Source: CAYSGL01 sp964520985 (GTDB lineage Bacteria > Pseudomonadota > Alphaproteobacteria > Micavibrionales > Micavibrionaceae). Taken from it: a stretch of 64,000 nt of DNA. The stretch covers positions 682,001 to 746,000 of the forward strand of contig CAZFPB010000001.1 in NCBI GenBank assembly GCA_964520985.1. The letters run 5' to 3'. A model generated the notes under the pieces. It saw only the letters and a list, made by a program, of their open reading frames with translations, had not been told where the DNA came from and made no database searches. Within the stretch, counting starts at the first letter, position 1. The number at the start of each line of letters is the position of its first letter. The translations under genes were made by a program, and so were the position numbers. Of this stretch, positions 1 through 9,277 are shown in pieces.

Positions 1-2319
1 CCCCGCCATCTGCCCGCGGCCAAGGCGCGAGAACAGGAGAACTTCATCGAGACGGTTGAGGAATTCAGGGCGGAACGCACGGCGCACCGCTTCCATCACT
101 TCACCCCGCACGCTTTCGACATCGGCGCCATCCGGCATATTCACCAGATGCTCCGCGCCAAGGTTCGATGTCATGATCAGCACCGTATTGGTGAAATCGA
201 CCGTGCGGCCTTGCCCATCAGTCAGACGGCCATCATCCAGCACCTGCAAGAGAACGTTGAAGACATCCGGGTGTGCTTTTTCCACCTCATCGAACAGGAC
301 GACCTGATATGGGCGTCGGCGCACGGCTTCGGTCAGCGCACCTCCTTCTTCATACCCAACATAACCCGGCGGCGCGCCAATCATGCGCGACACGGAGTGC
401 TTTTCCATATATTCAGACATGTCGAGGCGCACCATGGCGGTATCGTCATCGAATAAAAATTCTGCCAGCGCCTTGGTCAGCTCGGTTTTCCCGACACCTG
501 TCGGCCCCAAGAAAAGGAACGAGCCGATCGGCCGGTTCGGGCTTTGCAATCCCGCCCGCGCACGGCGTACGGCAGCGGCCACGGCTTTGACGGCCTGATC
601 CTGCCCGACCACGCGTTCGCCCAGCTTGGCTTCCATCTCGAGCAATTTGATCCGCTCGCCTTCCATCATCTTGTCGACAGGAATGCCCGTCCACTTGCTG
701 ACCACCGCCGCGATGTCGCTCTCGGTGACTTCCTCGTTGATCATCCGCGCGCTGCTCTCGCCCGACGCGCCGGCGAGTTTTTGCTCCAGCTCGGGAATGA
801 CGCTGTATTTCAATTCCGATGCCCGTCCCCAGTTGGAGTCACGCTCCGCCTGCTCCAGCTCACTGCGTGCCTTGTCCAGTGCCTCGGTGGCTTTTTGCCC
901 GGCCCCCAGCTTTTCCTTTTCGGCTTGCCACAGGCCGGTCAGATCGGCAGACCGTGTTTCCAGATCTTTTAATTCCGTATCCAGCGTTTTCAGGCGGTCT
1001 TTCGACGCATTATCCGACTCTTTCGATAGCGCTACGCGCTCAATCTTGAGCTGGACAATCCGGCGGTCGAGCTCGTCAATCGCTTCAGGCTTGGAATCCA
1101 CCTGCATCCGCAGGCGCGAAGCCGCTTCATCCACCAGGTCAATCGCTTTATCGGGCAGGAAACGGTCGGTAATGTAGCGGTTTGACAGCGTTGCGGCGCT
1201 TACAATCGCAGAATCCGTAATTCTGACCCCGTGATGGGCCTCATATTTCTCTTTTAACCCCCGTAGGATAGAAATTGTGTCTTCAACGGTGGGTTCTGGT
1301 ACGAAAACAGGCTGAAAACGCCGCGCCAGCGCCGCATCTTTTTCAATATGCTTGCGATACTCTTCCAGCGTGGTAGCCCCCACCATATGCAATTCGCCAC
1401 GCGCCAGCGCAGGTTTGAGCATATTGCCTGCATCCATCGCGCCGTCGGTCTTGCCCGCGCCTACCAGTGTATGCAGCTCATCCAAGAACAGGACGATTTC
1501 GCCCGTCGCCGCCTTAATTTCATCCAGCACCGCTTTCAGGCGCTCTTCAAATTCACCGCGATATTTCGCCCCGGCGATCATCGAGCCAAGATCGAGCGAC
1601 ATCAGCTTTTTGCCCTTAAGGCTTTCAGGCACGTCGCCATTGATAATCCGCAGCGCCAGCCCTTCAATAATGGCGGTTTTCCCCACCCCCGGTTCGCCGA
1701 TCAGCACCGGATTATTCTTCGTACGCCGCGAGAGGATCTGAATCGTACGGCGGATTTCCTCATCCCGCCCGATAATCGGATCGAGCTTGCCTTCGCGCGC
1801 ATCTTTGGTCAGGTCGCGGGCATATTTGGACAGGGCTTCAAAATTATCTTCCGCCGTGGCGCTATCCGCCGTGCGGCCCTTGCGCATACCATTGATCGCC
1901 TCATTCAGCGCTTGCGGTGTCGTTCCCGCATCCTGGATCATTCCGGCAATATCGGCCGTCTTGGCCAGCGACATCGCTTGGAAAATACGCTCGGTCGTGA
2001 TGTACTTATCACCGCTTTTTTCAGCCAATGTCAGTGCGTTATCAAGTATCTTTGCGAGATCGGTTGAAATGCGCAAACCGCCCGCCCCAGCGCCCGTCAC
2101 GCTCGGCAGTTTCGCCAAATGTCCCTCAATGTCCTTTTTAAGGCGCGTAGGATCGCCGCCCGCCGCCCGCATCAGATTGACAACCAGCGTGTCCTCATCC
2201 TCAAGCAAAACCTTGCCCAGATGTTCCGGCTCCAGCGATTGATGGTTGGAACGCAGAGCCAAAGTCTGCGCCTGCTGCAAAAATCCGCGTGATTTTTCGG
2301 TAAATTTTTCAAAATCCAT
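1..2319 (-). CDS. clpB: ATP-dependent chaperone ClpB, C-terminus cut by window edge
   Basis: Hsp100 disaggregase that, with DnaK/DnaJ, extracts polypeptides from cytosolic aggregates. The minus-strand frame stays open from the ATG at 2319 to base 1, giving residues 1-773 of a family usually about 860 long. It begins MDFEKFTEKS and has the N-terminal Clp repeat region. The first Walker A (GEPGVGKT) lies near 1680-1700, the charged coiled-coil middle domain roughly 700-1190, and the second Walker A (GPTGVGKT) near 485-510. A GAGGA ribosome site precedes the ATG. The gene follows DUF4167, the usual alphaproteobacterial arrangement. The missing part is the end of the second AAA module. Confidence 0.97.
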   Translation of the reverse strand, partial: MDFEKFTEKSRGFLQQAQTLALRSNHQSLEPEHLGKVLLEDEDTLVVNLMRAAGGDPTRLKKDIEGHLAKLPSVTGAGAGGLRISTDLAKILDNALTLAEKSGDKYITTERIFQAMSLAKTADIAGMIQDAGTTPQALNEAINGMRKGRTADSATAEDNFEALSKYARDLTKDAREGKLDPIIGRDEEIRRTIQILSRRTKNNPVLIGEPGVGKTAIIEGLALRIINGDVPESLKGKKLMSLDLGSMIAGAKYRGEFEERLKAVLDEIKAATGEIVLFLDELHTLVGAGKTDGAMDAGNMLKPALARGELHMVGATTLEEYRKHIEKDAALARRFQPVFVPEPTVEDTISILRGLKEKYEAHHGVRITDSAIVSAATLSNRYITDRFLPDKAIDLVDEAASRLRMQVDSKPEAIDELDRRIVQLKIERVALSKESDNASKDRLKTLDTELKDLETRSADLTGLWQAEKEKLGAGQKATEALDKARSELEQAERDSNWGRASELKYSVIPELEQKLAGASGESSARMINEEVTESDIAAVVSKWTGIPVDKMMEGERIKLLEMEAKLGERVVGQDQAVKAVAAAVRRARAGLQSPNRPIGSFLFLGPTGVGKTELTKALAEFLFDDDTAMVRLDMSEYMEKHSVSRMIGAPPGYVGYEEGGALTEAVRRRPYQVVLFDEVEKAHPDVFNVLLQVLDDGRLTDGQGRTVDFTNTVLIMTSNLGAEHLVNMPDGADVESVRGEVMEAVRRAFRPEFLNRLDEVLLFSRLGRGQMAG

Positions 2320-2408
2320 GGTGCAATCCTCAGAATACAAGGCGTAAGGCTTATAAATCGTTAAAATATTACGCCTTTAATGCGGATCAAGCCAGCACCG
2401 TATAAAAA

Positions 2409-2440
2409 CAAATAAGGCGGCCTTCAGGCCGCCTTATTTG
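2409..2440 (-). terminator. Intrinsic terminator after the DUF4167 gene
   Basis: Perfect inverted repeat: 14-nt arms (2409-2422 and 2427-2440) around a TTCA loop, with a GGCGGCC core. Read on the minus strand it is followed by a T-rich stretch towards 2400. It separates the DUF4167 gene from clpB, so clpB probably has its own promoter between here and 2330. Confidence 0.85.
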
Positions 2441-2493
2441 TAACACTCTATTACAAGCGTAATCAGGGGCGTACAGCCCGTTCTTCACCGCGC

Positions 2494-2919
2494 TTACGCG
2501 CTGGCGAGCATCAGCTCTTCGTTGCCCTGATTTTGTTCATTCTGCACTTTAATTTCCGTGCTTAAGATACTGGCAGGCAACCCTAAATCATCTTCTCCCT
2601 GCGCTGCTGGCTGTTGCGTGTACGCTGGTTGTTGTTGTGGATTTTCCTGTTCCCAGGTGCTGATGATGCGCTGATAATGCTCGGCATGCTGCAGGTAGCT
2701 TTCCGCCATCACCGTGTCGCCCATTGAAGTGGCGTCTTTGGCGAGCGCCGTATATTTTTCACAGATCTGGTGGGCTGTGCCGCGGATGCGTACGTCCGGG
2801 CCGTTTGAATCGAACACCTGATTGCGGTTATATGTCTGACCCTGACCACCCGAACGGCGGTGGGGATTGCTACCGCCGCGATTGTTCCGCGGACGTCTGT
2901 TGTTCGTCGTGTGTCTCAT
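2494..2919 (-). CDS. DUF4167 domain protein
   Basis: 141-residue protein of the DUF4167 family, known mainly from alphaproteobacteria and usually found between prmC and clpB, as here. The N-terminal 45 residues are strongly basic and rich in Arg, Asn and Gly (RRPRNNRGG type), which suggests nucleic-acid binding. A short conserved helical segment follows (VRIRGTAHQICEKYTALAKDA, about residues 43-63, then SYLQHAEHYQR). The last 60 residues are low-complexity Gln, Pro and Glu. The function is not established; an RNA-associated role is inference from composition. The 284 bp between it and prmC hold only a weak hairpin (3103-3129). Confidence 0.85.
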   Translation of the reverse strand: MRHTTNNRRPRNNRGGSNPHRRSGGQGQTYNRNQVFDSNGPDVRIRGTAHQICEKYTALAKDATSMGDTVMAESYLQHAEHYQRIISTWEQENPQQQPAYTQQPAAQGEDDLGLPASILSTEIKVQNEQNQGNEELMLASA

Positions 2920-3203
2920 AGTCTCTCACTTTCCCGTTTTTATCCCGGTGAATCTCTTTGGATTCATTGATTGAATCAGGTTATTCACCGAATCATTCAC
3001 ACATACAACTTTACCTGATTTAGGTACAGCCGCCTAATGCAATTCATTTGTTTTCTATAACGCCGCCACTTACTCCCCGTACAGGTTATCCTGTCTCTTT
3101 CAATCAAAAACCGGGCGGTTCGTTTTGATGAACTGAAGCTATCGTATGCTTTCGAGTCGGATCAACGGGGTAATGCAAAGTTTTTTTCAGTTGTCCCCAT
3201 GAC

Positions 3204-4052
3204 TTACGGGATGGATAGACCAATCACGCGCTCATGTCCAGCTAAGTCTTTGTAAACGCCTTCAAGAGTCGCGCCACTGTCTGCCACGAGTCGCTGCATG
3301 TGGACGGATTGATCAAACCCCATCTCGAAGAAGGCCATGCCGCCAGGTTTAAGCCAGCGTTTGAGCTGTGGATAAATCGTCCGGTACGCCTCAAAACCAT
3401 CTTTTTCATCCGTCAACGCCGTCCGCGGATCGTGATTCAGCACCTCCGGCGCCAGCGTTTTCATCTGGGATTCGGCAATGTAAGGCGGATTGGACACGAT
3501 CAGGTCGAACGATTCCCCGATTTTGAGCGGCTCGAACCAGCTGCCGAGGCGAAAATCGGCGCGCCCTTCGACGCCATTGCGCGAGGCATTATTCTGCGCC
3601 GTGGCGATCGCGCCCGGGCTGATATCTACGCCGATGCCCGTCGCCTGCGGTAATTCCTTGAGTAGTGACAGGAGGATGCAGCCCGTGCCCGTCCCGAGAT
3701 CGAGAATTTTCAACGGCCCGCCGCGCGCCCAGCCTAAGGCCGCTTCGACCAATGTTTCGGTGTCAGGGCGCGGATCGAGCGTGTCGGGCGTCACCGCAAT
3801 TTCCATCCCCCAGAATTCTTTCTTGCCGACGATGCGCGACACCGGCTCCCCGGCCAACCGCCGTCCGACATACCGCTCCATCAGTTTCAGTTGATCGGGC
3901 GTCACCACCCTGTCGCGGTAAGCGACCATATCCTCGGCACTGACAGCGCAGGCCGCCTGAATAAGCAGCCGGGCGTCGAGCGCGGGGGTGGGCATGCTGA
4001 CCGTCTTAAACCGAGCGCTCGTCTGCTGGAGCAGCTGCGTCAATGTGGTCAT
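3204..4052 (-). CDS. prmC: Peptide chain release factor N5-glutamine methyltransferase
   Basis: PrmC/HemK methylates the glutamine of the GGQ motif in release factors, using SAM, to speed peptide release. 282 residues, normal length. A helical N-terminal domain precedes a Rossmann methyltransferase with SAM motif DLGTGTG at 118-124 and the catalytic NPPY at 188-191. It lies just downstream of its substrate gene prfA, with an intrinsic terminator between them. The best Shine-Dalgarno sequence (AGGGG) is inside the 3' arm of that terminator, so expression may be attenuated relative to prfA. Confidence 0.97.
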   Translation of the reverse strand: MTTLTQLLQQTSARFKTVSMPTPALDARLLIQAACAVSAEDMVAYRDRVVTPDQLKLMERYVGRRLAGEPVSRIVGKKEFWGMEIAVTPDTLDPRPDTETLVEAALGWARGGPLKILDLGTGTGCILLSLLKELPQATGIGVDISPGAIATAQNNASRNGVEGRADFRLGSWFEPLKIGESFDLIVSNPPYIAESQMKTLAPEVLNHDPRTALTDEKDGFEAYRTIYPQLKRWLKPGGMAFFEMGFDQSVHMQRLVADSGATLEGVYKDLAGHERVIGLSIP

Positions 4053-4082
4053 AAAAAAAGCCCCTGATGTGTCATAGGGGCT
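4053..4082 (-). terminator. Terminator hairpin between prfA and prmC that contains the prmC ribosome site
   Basis: On the minus strand the arm AGCCCCT (plus 4076-4082) pairs with AGGGGCT (plus 4059-4065), extended by TGA/TCA across a TGTG loop. A run of seven T's follows and the ATG of prmC comes directly after it. This is a textbook intrinsic terminator, unusually placed against a start codon. The AGGGG that could serve prmC as Shine-Dalgarno (plus 4061-4065) forms the downstream arm. Confidence 0.8.
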
Positions 4083-4120
4083 CTTCTATCACTCTTATGG
4101 GATAAGCGCAAAGGCGCTGG

Positions 4121-5185
4121 TTACACGTCCAGCGTCGAGAGCTGTTCCGCCTGGTCAGCGACGGTGATCGCCTCGACCACGTCCTGCAGGCCGTAGCCGG
4201 TCAGGATTTCATCGAGATTGTGCTTGGTCAGGCCAATCCGGTGGTCGGTCATGCGGCTTTGCGGGAAGTTATAGGTGCGGATGCGCTCCGAGCGATCCCC
4301 TGTCCCGATCTGGCCTTTACGCGCGGCCGAGCGCTCGGCATCGATCCGCTGGCGCTCCAGATCGTAGAGGCGCGATTTCAGGATTTTGAGCGCCTTGGCC
4401 TTGTTCTTGTGCTGGGATTTCTCATCCTGAATGGCCACGGCCAGACCAGTTGGAATGTGCGTTACGCGCACAGCCGAGTCCGTGGTGTTGACCGACTGGC
4501 CGCCCGGGCCGGACGAGCGATAAATATCGTAGCGCAGATCGCTCTCATTGATCTGCATATCGACGTCTTCGGCTTCCGGCAGAACGGCGACGGTCGCGGC
4601 AGAGGTGTGGATGCGCCCCTGCGTTTCCGTTTTCGGCACGCGCTGCACGCGGTGGCCGCCGGATTCATATTTCATTTTGGCGAACACGTTCTCGCCGATA
4701 ACGCTCAGGATGACTTCCTTGTAGCCGCCCAGATCGTTCTCGGACATTTCCATGATCTCGACGCGCCAGCCCTGCGAGGCGGCGTAGCCTTTGTACATGG
4801 TGAAGAGATCGGCCGCGAACAGCGCCGCTTCATCCCCGCCCGTCCCGGCGCGGATCTCGACGATGGCGTTCTTGGCGTCGGCTTCGTCTTTGGGCAGAAG
4901 TGCGACCTTCATCGCCTGCTCCAGCGCGGGGATTTTTTCCTTGAGCGCTTCCAGCTCCATCTGCGCCATCTCGCCCATTTCCGGGTCGTCGAGCATGACG
5001 GTTAAGTCTTCGCGCTCTTTCAACGCATTCTCATACGCATTGAGCGTGACGACGACAGGCTCCAGCTGCGCATATTCCTTCGACAGCGATACGAACTGTT
5101 CGCCGGACAGACCGCCCGCGCTCATCTGTTCGCTGATTTCCTTGTGCCGCGTTCTGATCGGGCTGAGTTTTGCGAGGTAATCCAT
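4121..5185 (-). CDS. prfA: Peptide chain release factor 1
   Basis: RF1 recognises UAA and UAG stop codons in the ribosomal A site and triggers peptidyl-tRNA hydrolysis. From the ATG at 5185 it is 354 residues, typical for RF1. The codon-recognition loop reads PKT (about 184-186, the PxT position) and the catalytic GGQ is at 228-230 in SGPGGQS. An in-frame TTG at 5194 would overlap ispG; I prefer the ATG, which starts 1 nt after the ispG stop and implies translational coupling. A strong terminator follows before prmC. Confidence 0.97.
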   Translation of the reverse strand: MDYLAKLSPIRTRHKEISEQMSAGGLSGEQFVSLSKEYAQLEPVVVTLNAYENALKEREDLTVMLDDPEMGEMAQMELEALKEKIPALEQAMKVALLPKDEADAKNAIVEIRAGTGGDEAALFAADLFTMYKGYAASQGWRVEIMEMSENDLGGYKEVILSVIGENVFAKMKYESGGHRVQRVPKTETQGRIHTSAATVAVLPEAEDVDMQINESDLRYDIYRSSGPGGQSVNTTDSAVRVTHIPTGLAVAIQDEKSQHKNKAKALKILKSRLYDLERQRIDAERSAARKGQIGTGDRSERIRTYNFPQSRMTDHRIGLTKHNLDEILTGYGLQDVVEAITVADQAEQLSTLDV

Positions 5186-5186
5186 G

Positions 5187-6323
5187 TTATTCAACTTTCA
5201 CTGTAGAACTGTTTATTTCGGCAGCCTTCTCTTCCACCATGCCCACGATGTAATCGACGATCGACTGATCGCCTTCGTGGAAGCGGTGGGCTTTGTCGCC
5301 GCCGATGTATATCTGGTGCGTGCCGGAACCGCCGCCGGTTAAACCAATATCCGTCATCAGCGCTTCACCGGGGCCGTTGACGACGCAGCCGATGATCGAC
5401 ACGGTCATCGGCGTGGTGATGTGACTCAGGCGCCCTTCGAGCACCGTAACGGTTTCAATCACGTTGAATTGCTGGCGCGCGCAGGATGGGCAAGAAATGA
5501 CGTTCACGCCGCGGTGCCGCAGGCCGAGTGATTTCAAAATATCGAACCCGACTTTGATTTCCTCGACCGGATCGGCGGACAGCGAAACGCGGATCGTATC
5601 ACCAATCCCTGCCCAGAGCAGATTGCCCATGCCAATAGACGATTTGATCGTCCCGGCGCGCTGCGGCCCGGCTTCGGTGATACCGAGATGCAGCGGGTAA
5701 TCACATTGCTCCGATAGTTGCTGGTACGCGGCGACCGCGAGGAATACATCGGATGCCTTGCACGAAATCTTGAAATTGTAAAAGTCGTGATCTTCGAGAA
5801 TGCGGATGTGGCGCAGCGCGCTTTCCACCATCGCATCCGGACATGGCTCGCCATATTGCTCGAGCAGATCGCGCTCCAGCGAGCCAGCGTTCACACCGAT
5901 GCGGATCGAGCAGTTATAATCCTTCGCCGCCTGAATGACGTCTTTGACCTTCGCCGCATTGCCGATGTTACCCGGGTTGATGCGCAGACACGCGGCGCCG
6001 TTCTGCGCGGCTTCAATCGCGCGTTTGTAATGGAAGTGGATATCGGCGACGATCGGCACGGTGACTTCCGGCACAATGAATTTCAGCGCGGCGCTGGATT
6101 CCTCATCCGGGCACGAAATCCGCACGATGTCCGCGCCCGCCACTTCCATGGCGCGAACCTGCGCAATCGTCGCGGCGATATCGGTTGTCGGCGTGTTGGT
6201 CATGGATTGCACGGTGATCGGCGCATCGCCGCCCACCGGCACGTTCCCCACCCAGATCTTGCGCGATTTCCTACGCTCGATCATCCGCCACGGGCGCACA
6301 CTATTATGGTCTGCTTTAGACAT
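5187..6323 (-). CDS. ispG: 4-hydroxy-3-methylbut-2-en-1-yl diphosphate synthase (flavodoxin)
   Basis: Iron-sulfur enzyme of the non-mevalonate (MEP) isoprenoid pathway, converting MEcPP to HMBPP in the cytosol. 378 residues. The N-terminal TIM barrel starts with ITVQSMTNTPTTD. The C-terminal half carries the [4Fe-4S] ligands in CPSCARQ and IGCVVNGPGEA. Isoprenoids made here would feed ubiquinone, whose genes ubiG and ubiE are in this window, and undecaprenyl phosphate. It lies 20 nt after the RodZ-like gene and 1 nt before prfA, so all are probably one transcript. Confidence 0.97.
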   Translation of the reverse strand: MSKADHNSVRPWRMIERRKSRKIWVGNVPVGGDAPITVQSMTNTPTTDIAATIAQVRAMEVAGADIVRISCPDEESSAALKFIVPEVTVPIVADIHFHYKRAIEAAQNGAACLRINPGNIGNAAKVKDVIQAAKDYNCSIRIGVNAGSLERDLLEQYGEPCPDAMVESALRHIRILEDHDFYNFKISCKASDVFLAVAAYQQLSEQCDYPLHLGITEAGPQRAGTIKSSIGMGNLLWAGIGDTIRVSLSADPVEEIKVGFDILKSLGLRHRGVNVISCPSCARQQFNVIETVTVLEGRLSHITTPMTVSIIGCVVNGPGEALMTDIGLTGGGSGTHQIYIGGDKAHRFHEGDQSIVDYIVGMVEEKAAEINSSTVKVE

Positions 6324-6343
6324 GAGAGTTATGTGGCATGCCG

Positions 6344-7234
6344 CTAGAGTTTTAGCAAGTCGGACGGATTCAGTGAGATATTGCGTTTGACTTGTGCTGG
6401 TTCGCCGACTTTCGGCAAAACCTTACCATCGAGCGTAACCGTCAACCCGCCGGCATTCCCGGTCGACAGCGTCATGCCCGGTTCGTTCGGCACCAGGAAC
6501 TGATCACCCGGCTTCAAGACTTGCGATAGCAGAACCTTGCCGGTCGCATTACGGATTTCGACCCAGCTATTGTCTTCAATCGTAATCACCACGCGCTGGA
6601 TGGCAGCGGTCGTGACCTCATCCGTACCCGCAGGCGCAGCTTCAGATATGACGGCGCCCGTTGCCGGATCGGTTGTCAGACCGACCGTGTCGGTGCCGGT
6701 TTCATTGAACATGGGCGGTGGCTGCGGCGGCGGTTCGCTCGAGGGGATAATTGATGGCGCTTCGCTTAACGTCTGCTCCTGCATGGCATCCGGCACGGAG
6801 GGAATAGATTCATCGCCGCCTTTGTTACCAAGCAGCAGATAGCCGCCAATCGCCACCGCCACGCACAGCGCAATGCCTACACCGACTGCCGGGAATGTCG
6901 GCACTTTGGTATCGTCGGCCGCGACAGGAAACTGAAGGGCGGCGCGGTTTTGTTTGCCCCCGCTTTGCTGCTTGAACAGCTGCACCATCTTGTCGCCATC
7001 AAGGCCCAGATATTCGGCATAGGCGCGCACGAAACCGATCGCATAAACCCGCCCCGGCAACTTCTCTATATCGCCGGTTTCCAGCGCTTCCAGCTGAATG
7101 GCGCGAATGCGCAACACTTGCTCGATCTGCTCAAGACTCTGGCCGTAATGTACGCGCGTGCGGCGCAGGATTTCCCCCACCGATAAATCAGTATGGAAAG
7201 TCAGGTCGTCCGCCGATTTTTGCGCATCGCTCAT
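6344..7234 (-). CDS. RodZ-like membrane protein with N-terminal HTH and DUF4115
   Basis: About 296 residues from the ATG at 7234 (MSDAQKSAD); a longer frame reaching 7339 would overlap lysC and is rejected. A Cro/C1-like HTH_25 domain near 15-85 (VGEILRRTRVHYGQSLEQIEQ) is followed by a linker, one transmembrane helix near 130-150 (VGVGIALCVAVAIGGYLLLG), a Pro/Thr-rich spacer and a C-terminal DUF4115-type beta domain. In RodZ this layout links MreB to the cell-wall elongation machinery. The gene directly precedes ispG, a common rodZ-ispG pairing. Assignment as true RodZ is inference. Confidence 0.85.
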   Translation of the reverse strand: MSDAQKSADDLTFHTDLSVGEILRRTRVHYGQSLEQIEQVLRIRAIQLEALETGDIEKLPGRVYAIGFVRAYAEYLGLDGDKMVQLFKQQSGGKQNRAALQFPVAADDTKVPTFPAVGVGIALCVAVAIGGYLLLGNKGGDESIPSVPDAMQEQTLSEAPSIIPSSEPPPQPPPMFNETGTDTVGLTTDPATGAVISEAAPAGTDEVTTAAIQRVVITIEDNSWVEIRNATGKVLLSQVLKPGDQFLVPNEPGMTLSTGNAGGLTVTLDGKVLPKVGEPAQVKRNISLNPSDLLKL

Positions 7235-7259
7235 AGGCCGCACAGTAGGGCATTTTGTA

Positions 7260-8504
7260 TCAGGATTCCAGCCCCTTATCGTCGAGTCCGTAGGCTGTAT
7301 GTAAAGCGCGTATGGCGGTTTCAAGATGGGCGCGGCCAATCAGCACGCTGATCTTGATCTCAGAGGTCGAAATCGCCTGAATGTTGATGCCGTTATCGGC
7401 CAGCGTCTGGAACATGGTCTGGGCCACCCCGGCATGGGTGCGCATACCGATCCCGACGACCGATATTTTGACGATGTCTTTGTTGGTGCGCACGGTCAGG
7501 TCTTTTAAGAACGGGTCTTTCTTGAGCACCTGCTCAGTGCGGGGCAGATCGACTTCCGGGACGGTAAACGTCATGTCCGTGGTCGTGCCGTCCGGCGAAA
7601 TATTCTGGATGATCATATCGACGTTGATGCTGGCAGCAGCCAGCGGACCGAACACATGCGCGGCGATCCCCGGTGTATCGGGCACGTTCAACAACGTAAT
7701 CTTCGCTTCGTCCTTCGTATAGGCGATGCCATTAACCAGAGCTGCTTCCACAATATCCTCCTCACGTGTCAGCAACGTGCCCGGCATGTCACTGCCGATC
7801 GCTGCATCGAAACTTGATAAAACCTGAACGGGTACATTTTGTTTGTAGGCCATCTCGACCGAGCGGACCTGCAACACCTTTGCGCCGACCGAGGCCAGCT
7901 CGAGCATTTCCTCGTAGGAAATTTTATCGATCTTGCGCGCCTTGCGCGTAATGCGCGGGTCGGTCGTATAGATGCCATCGACATCGGTATAGATATCACA
8001 GCGGTCCGCGTTCAGCGCCGCGGCCAAAGCCACCGCTGTGGTGTCCGATCCGCCGCGCCCCAAGGTCGAAATCCGGTTGCGATCAGTGATGCCCTGAAAG
8101 CCCGCCAGCACGGCAACTTCCTTATCGCCAAAGCGTTTCACCATCTCTTCAGCGTTAATATTCTCAATCCGAGCGCGGCCATGCACATGGTCGGTCAGGA
8201 TCGGTACCTGCCAGCCAAGCCAGCTGCGCGCCTCGATGCCGCGTTTTTGCAAAGCCAACGCCATGAGGCCTGCCGTCACCTGTTCGCCGCTGGCAACCAC
8301 CGCATCATATTCGCGCGCGTCGTATAAAGGGGTTATCGTCTGGCAATAGCCGACCAACTGGTTGGTCACGCCGGACATGGCCGACACCACCACGGCAATC
8401 TCATGGCCGCGCTGATACTCGGCCAGAACCTTGTCCGCTGCCGCTTCGATGCGATCCGTATCCGCGACGGACGTACCGCCAAATTTCATCACGATCCGTG
8501 CCAT
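7260..8504 (-). CDS. lysC: Aspartate kinase
   Basis: Phosphorylates L-aspartate, the first step to lysine, threonine, methionine and diaminopimelate. 414 residues. It begins with the kinase motif KFGGTSV (8-14), has LGRGGSDTTA (about 150-159) in the amino-acid kinase domain, and ends with two ACT domains (about 265-410) expected to bind feedback inhibitors. It appears to head the transcript running through the RodZ-like gene, ispG and prfA. Related genes in the window are lysA (diaminopimelate decarboxylase) and metA. It is divergent from ubiG with only 41 bp between. Confidence 0.96.
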   Translation of the reverse strand: MARIVMKFGGTSVADTDRIEAAADKVLAEYQRGHEIAVVVSAMSGVTNQLVGYCQTITPLYDAREYDAVVASGEQVTAGLMALALQKRGIEARSWLGWQVPILTDHVHGRARIENINAEEMVKRFGDKEVAVLAGFQGITDRNRISTLGRGGSDTTAVALAAALNADRCDIYTDVDGIYTTDPRITRKARKIDKISYEEMLELASVGAKVLQVRSVEMAYKQNVPVQVLSSFDAAIGSDMPGTLLTREEDIVEAALVNGIAYTKDEAKITLLNVPDTPGIAAHVFGPLAAASINVDMIIQNISPDGTTTDMTFTVPEVDLPRTEQVLKKDPFLKDLTVRTNKDIVKISVVGIGMRTHAGVAQTMFQTLADNGINIQAISTSEIKISVLIGRAHLETAIRALHTAYGLDDKGLES

Positions 8505-8545
8505 AGGCCTTTTGTTTTCCTAAAGAGAAGGCTACATAGATATCT

Positions 8546-9277
8546 ATGAATACCGTTGATGCAAAAGAAATACAAAACTTTTCGAAAGACGCCGCGAAGT
8601 GGTGGGACGTCATGGGTCCCTTCGCCCCCCTGCACCGCCTCAACGGCACGCGCCTCAAATATCTGCGCGGGCAGATCGACGCACATTACGGCTGCCACCC
8701 GAAAGACCTTACCCCCTACAAAAAACTATCCATCCTCGATATAGGTTGCGGCGGCGGACTGGTGTGCGAGCCGATGCGCAGGCTTGGCGCAAGCGTTACC
8801 GGCATCGATGCGGACAAGGAAGCGATTGCCGCGGCAACAGCCCACGCCGCGCAAGCAGGACTTGAGATCGACTACCGTGCCGTGACCACGGCCGAGATCA
8901 ATACCCAATTTGATGTCGTCCTCGCCCTTGAAGTCATCGAGCACGTCAGCGACACGGACCAGTTTATGAAAGAAGTCGCCACCCTTGTAAAACCCGGCGG
9001 CCTGCTGATCGTCTCGACCCTCAACCGCACGGCAAAATCCTACGCGCTGGGTATCGTGGCGGCGGAATATATCCTGCGCTGGGTATCGCCCGGCACGCAT
9101 AGCTGGAAAAAGTTTTTAAAGCCGTCTGAGGTATCGCGCCTCATGCGCGCGCAAAGCATTACCCCAAAAAATATTCAGGGGATGGTCTACCACCCCCTGA
9201 ACAAAGAATTCGCCCTGTCGGACCGCGACACCGATGTGAATTATTTCATCGCCGGTTCCGCCGCAACAGGCGGATGA
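8546..9277 (+). CDS. ubiG: Ubiquinone biosynthesis O-methyltransferase
   Basis: SAM-dependent enzyme for the two O-methylations of ubiquinone synthesis. 243 residues. It opens with FSKDAAKWWDVMGPFAPLH, characteristic of UbiG, followed by the SAM-binding motif LDIGCGGGLVCEPM (about 64-77) and the acidic residue in VTGIDAD. The GGLLIVSTLNRT segment (about 151-162) is also typical. It is divergent from lysC, the usual alphaproteobacterial pairing. Its last 37 bases overlap the 3' end of the convergent gene at 9241-9573. Confidence 0.95.
   Translation: MNTVDAKEIQNFSKDAAKWWDVMGPFAPLHRLNGTRLKYLRGQIDAHYGCHPKDLTPYKKLSILDIGCGGGLVCEPMRRLGASVTGIDADKEAIAAATAHAAQAGLEIDYRAVTTAEINTQFDVVLALEVIEHVSDTDQFMKEVATLVKPGGLLIVSTLNRTAKSYALGIVAAEYILRWVSPGTHSWKKFLKPSEVSRLMRAQSITPKNIQGMVYHPLNKEFALSDRDTDVNYFIAGSAATGG

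Noticed and set aside
1348..2067. 239-residue plus-strand frame opposite clpB
   Set aside because: The other strand encodes unmistakable ClpB motifs in an open frame from 2319 to the window edge.
3103..3129. Hairpin ATCAAAA…TTTTGAT downstream of prmC
   Set aside because: A three-base bulge, short inner stem and weak T-run make it too poor to call as a terminator.
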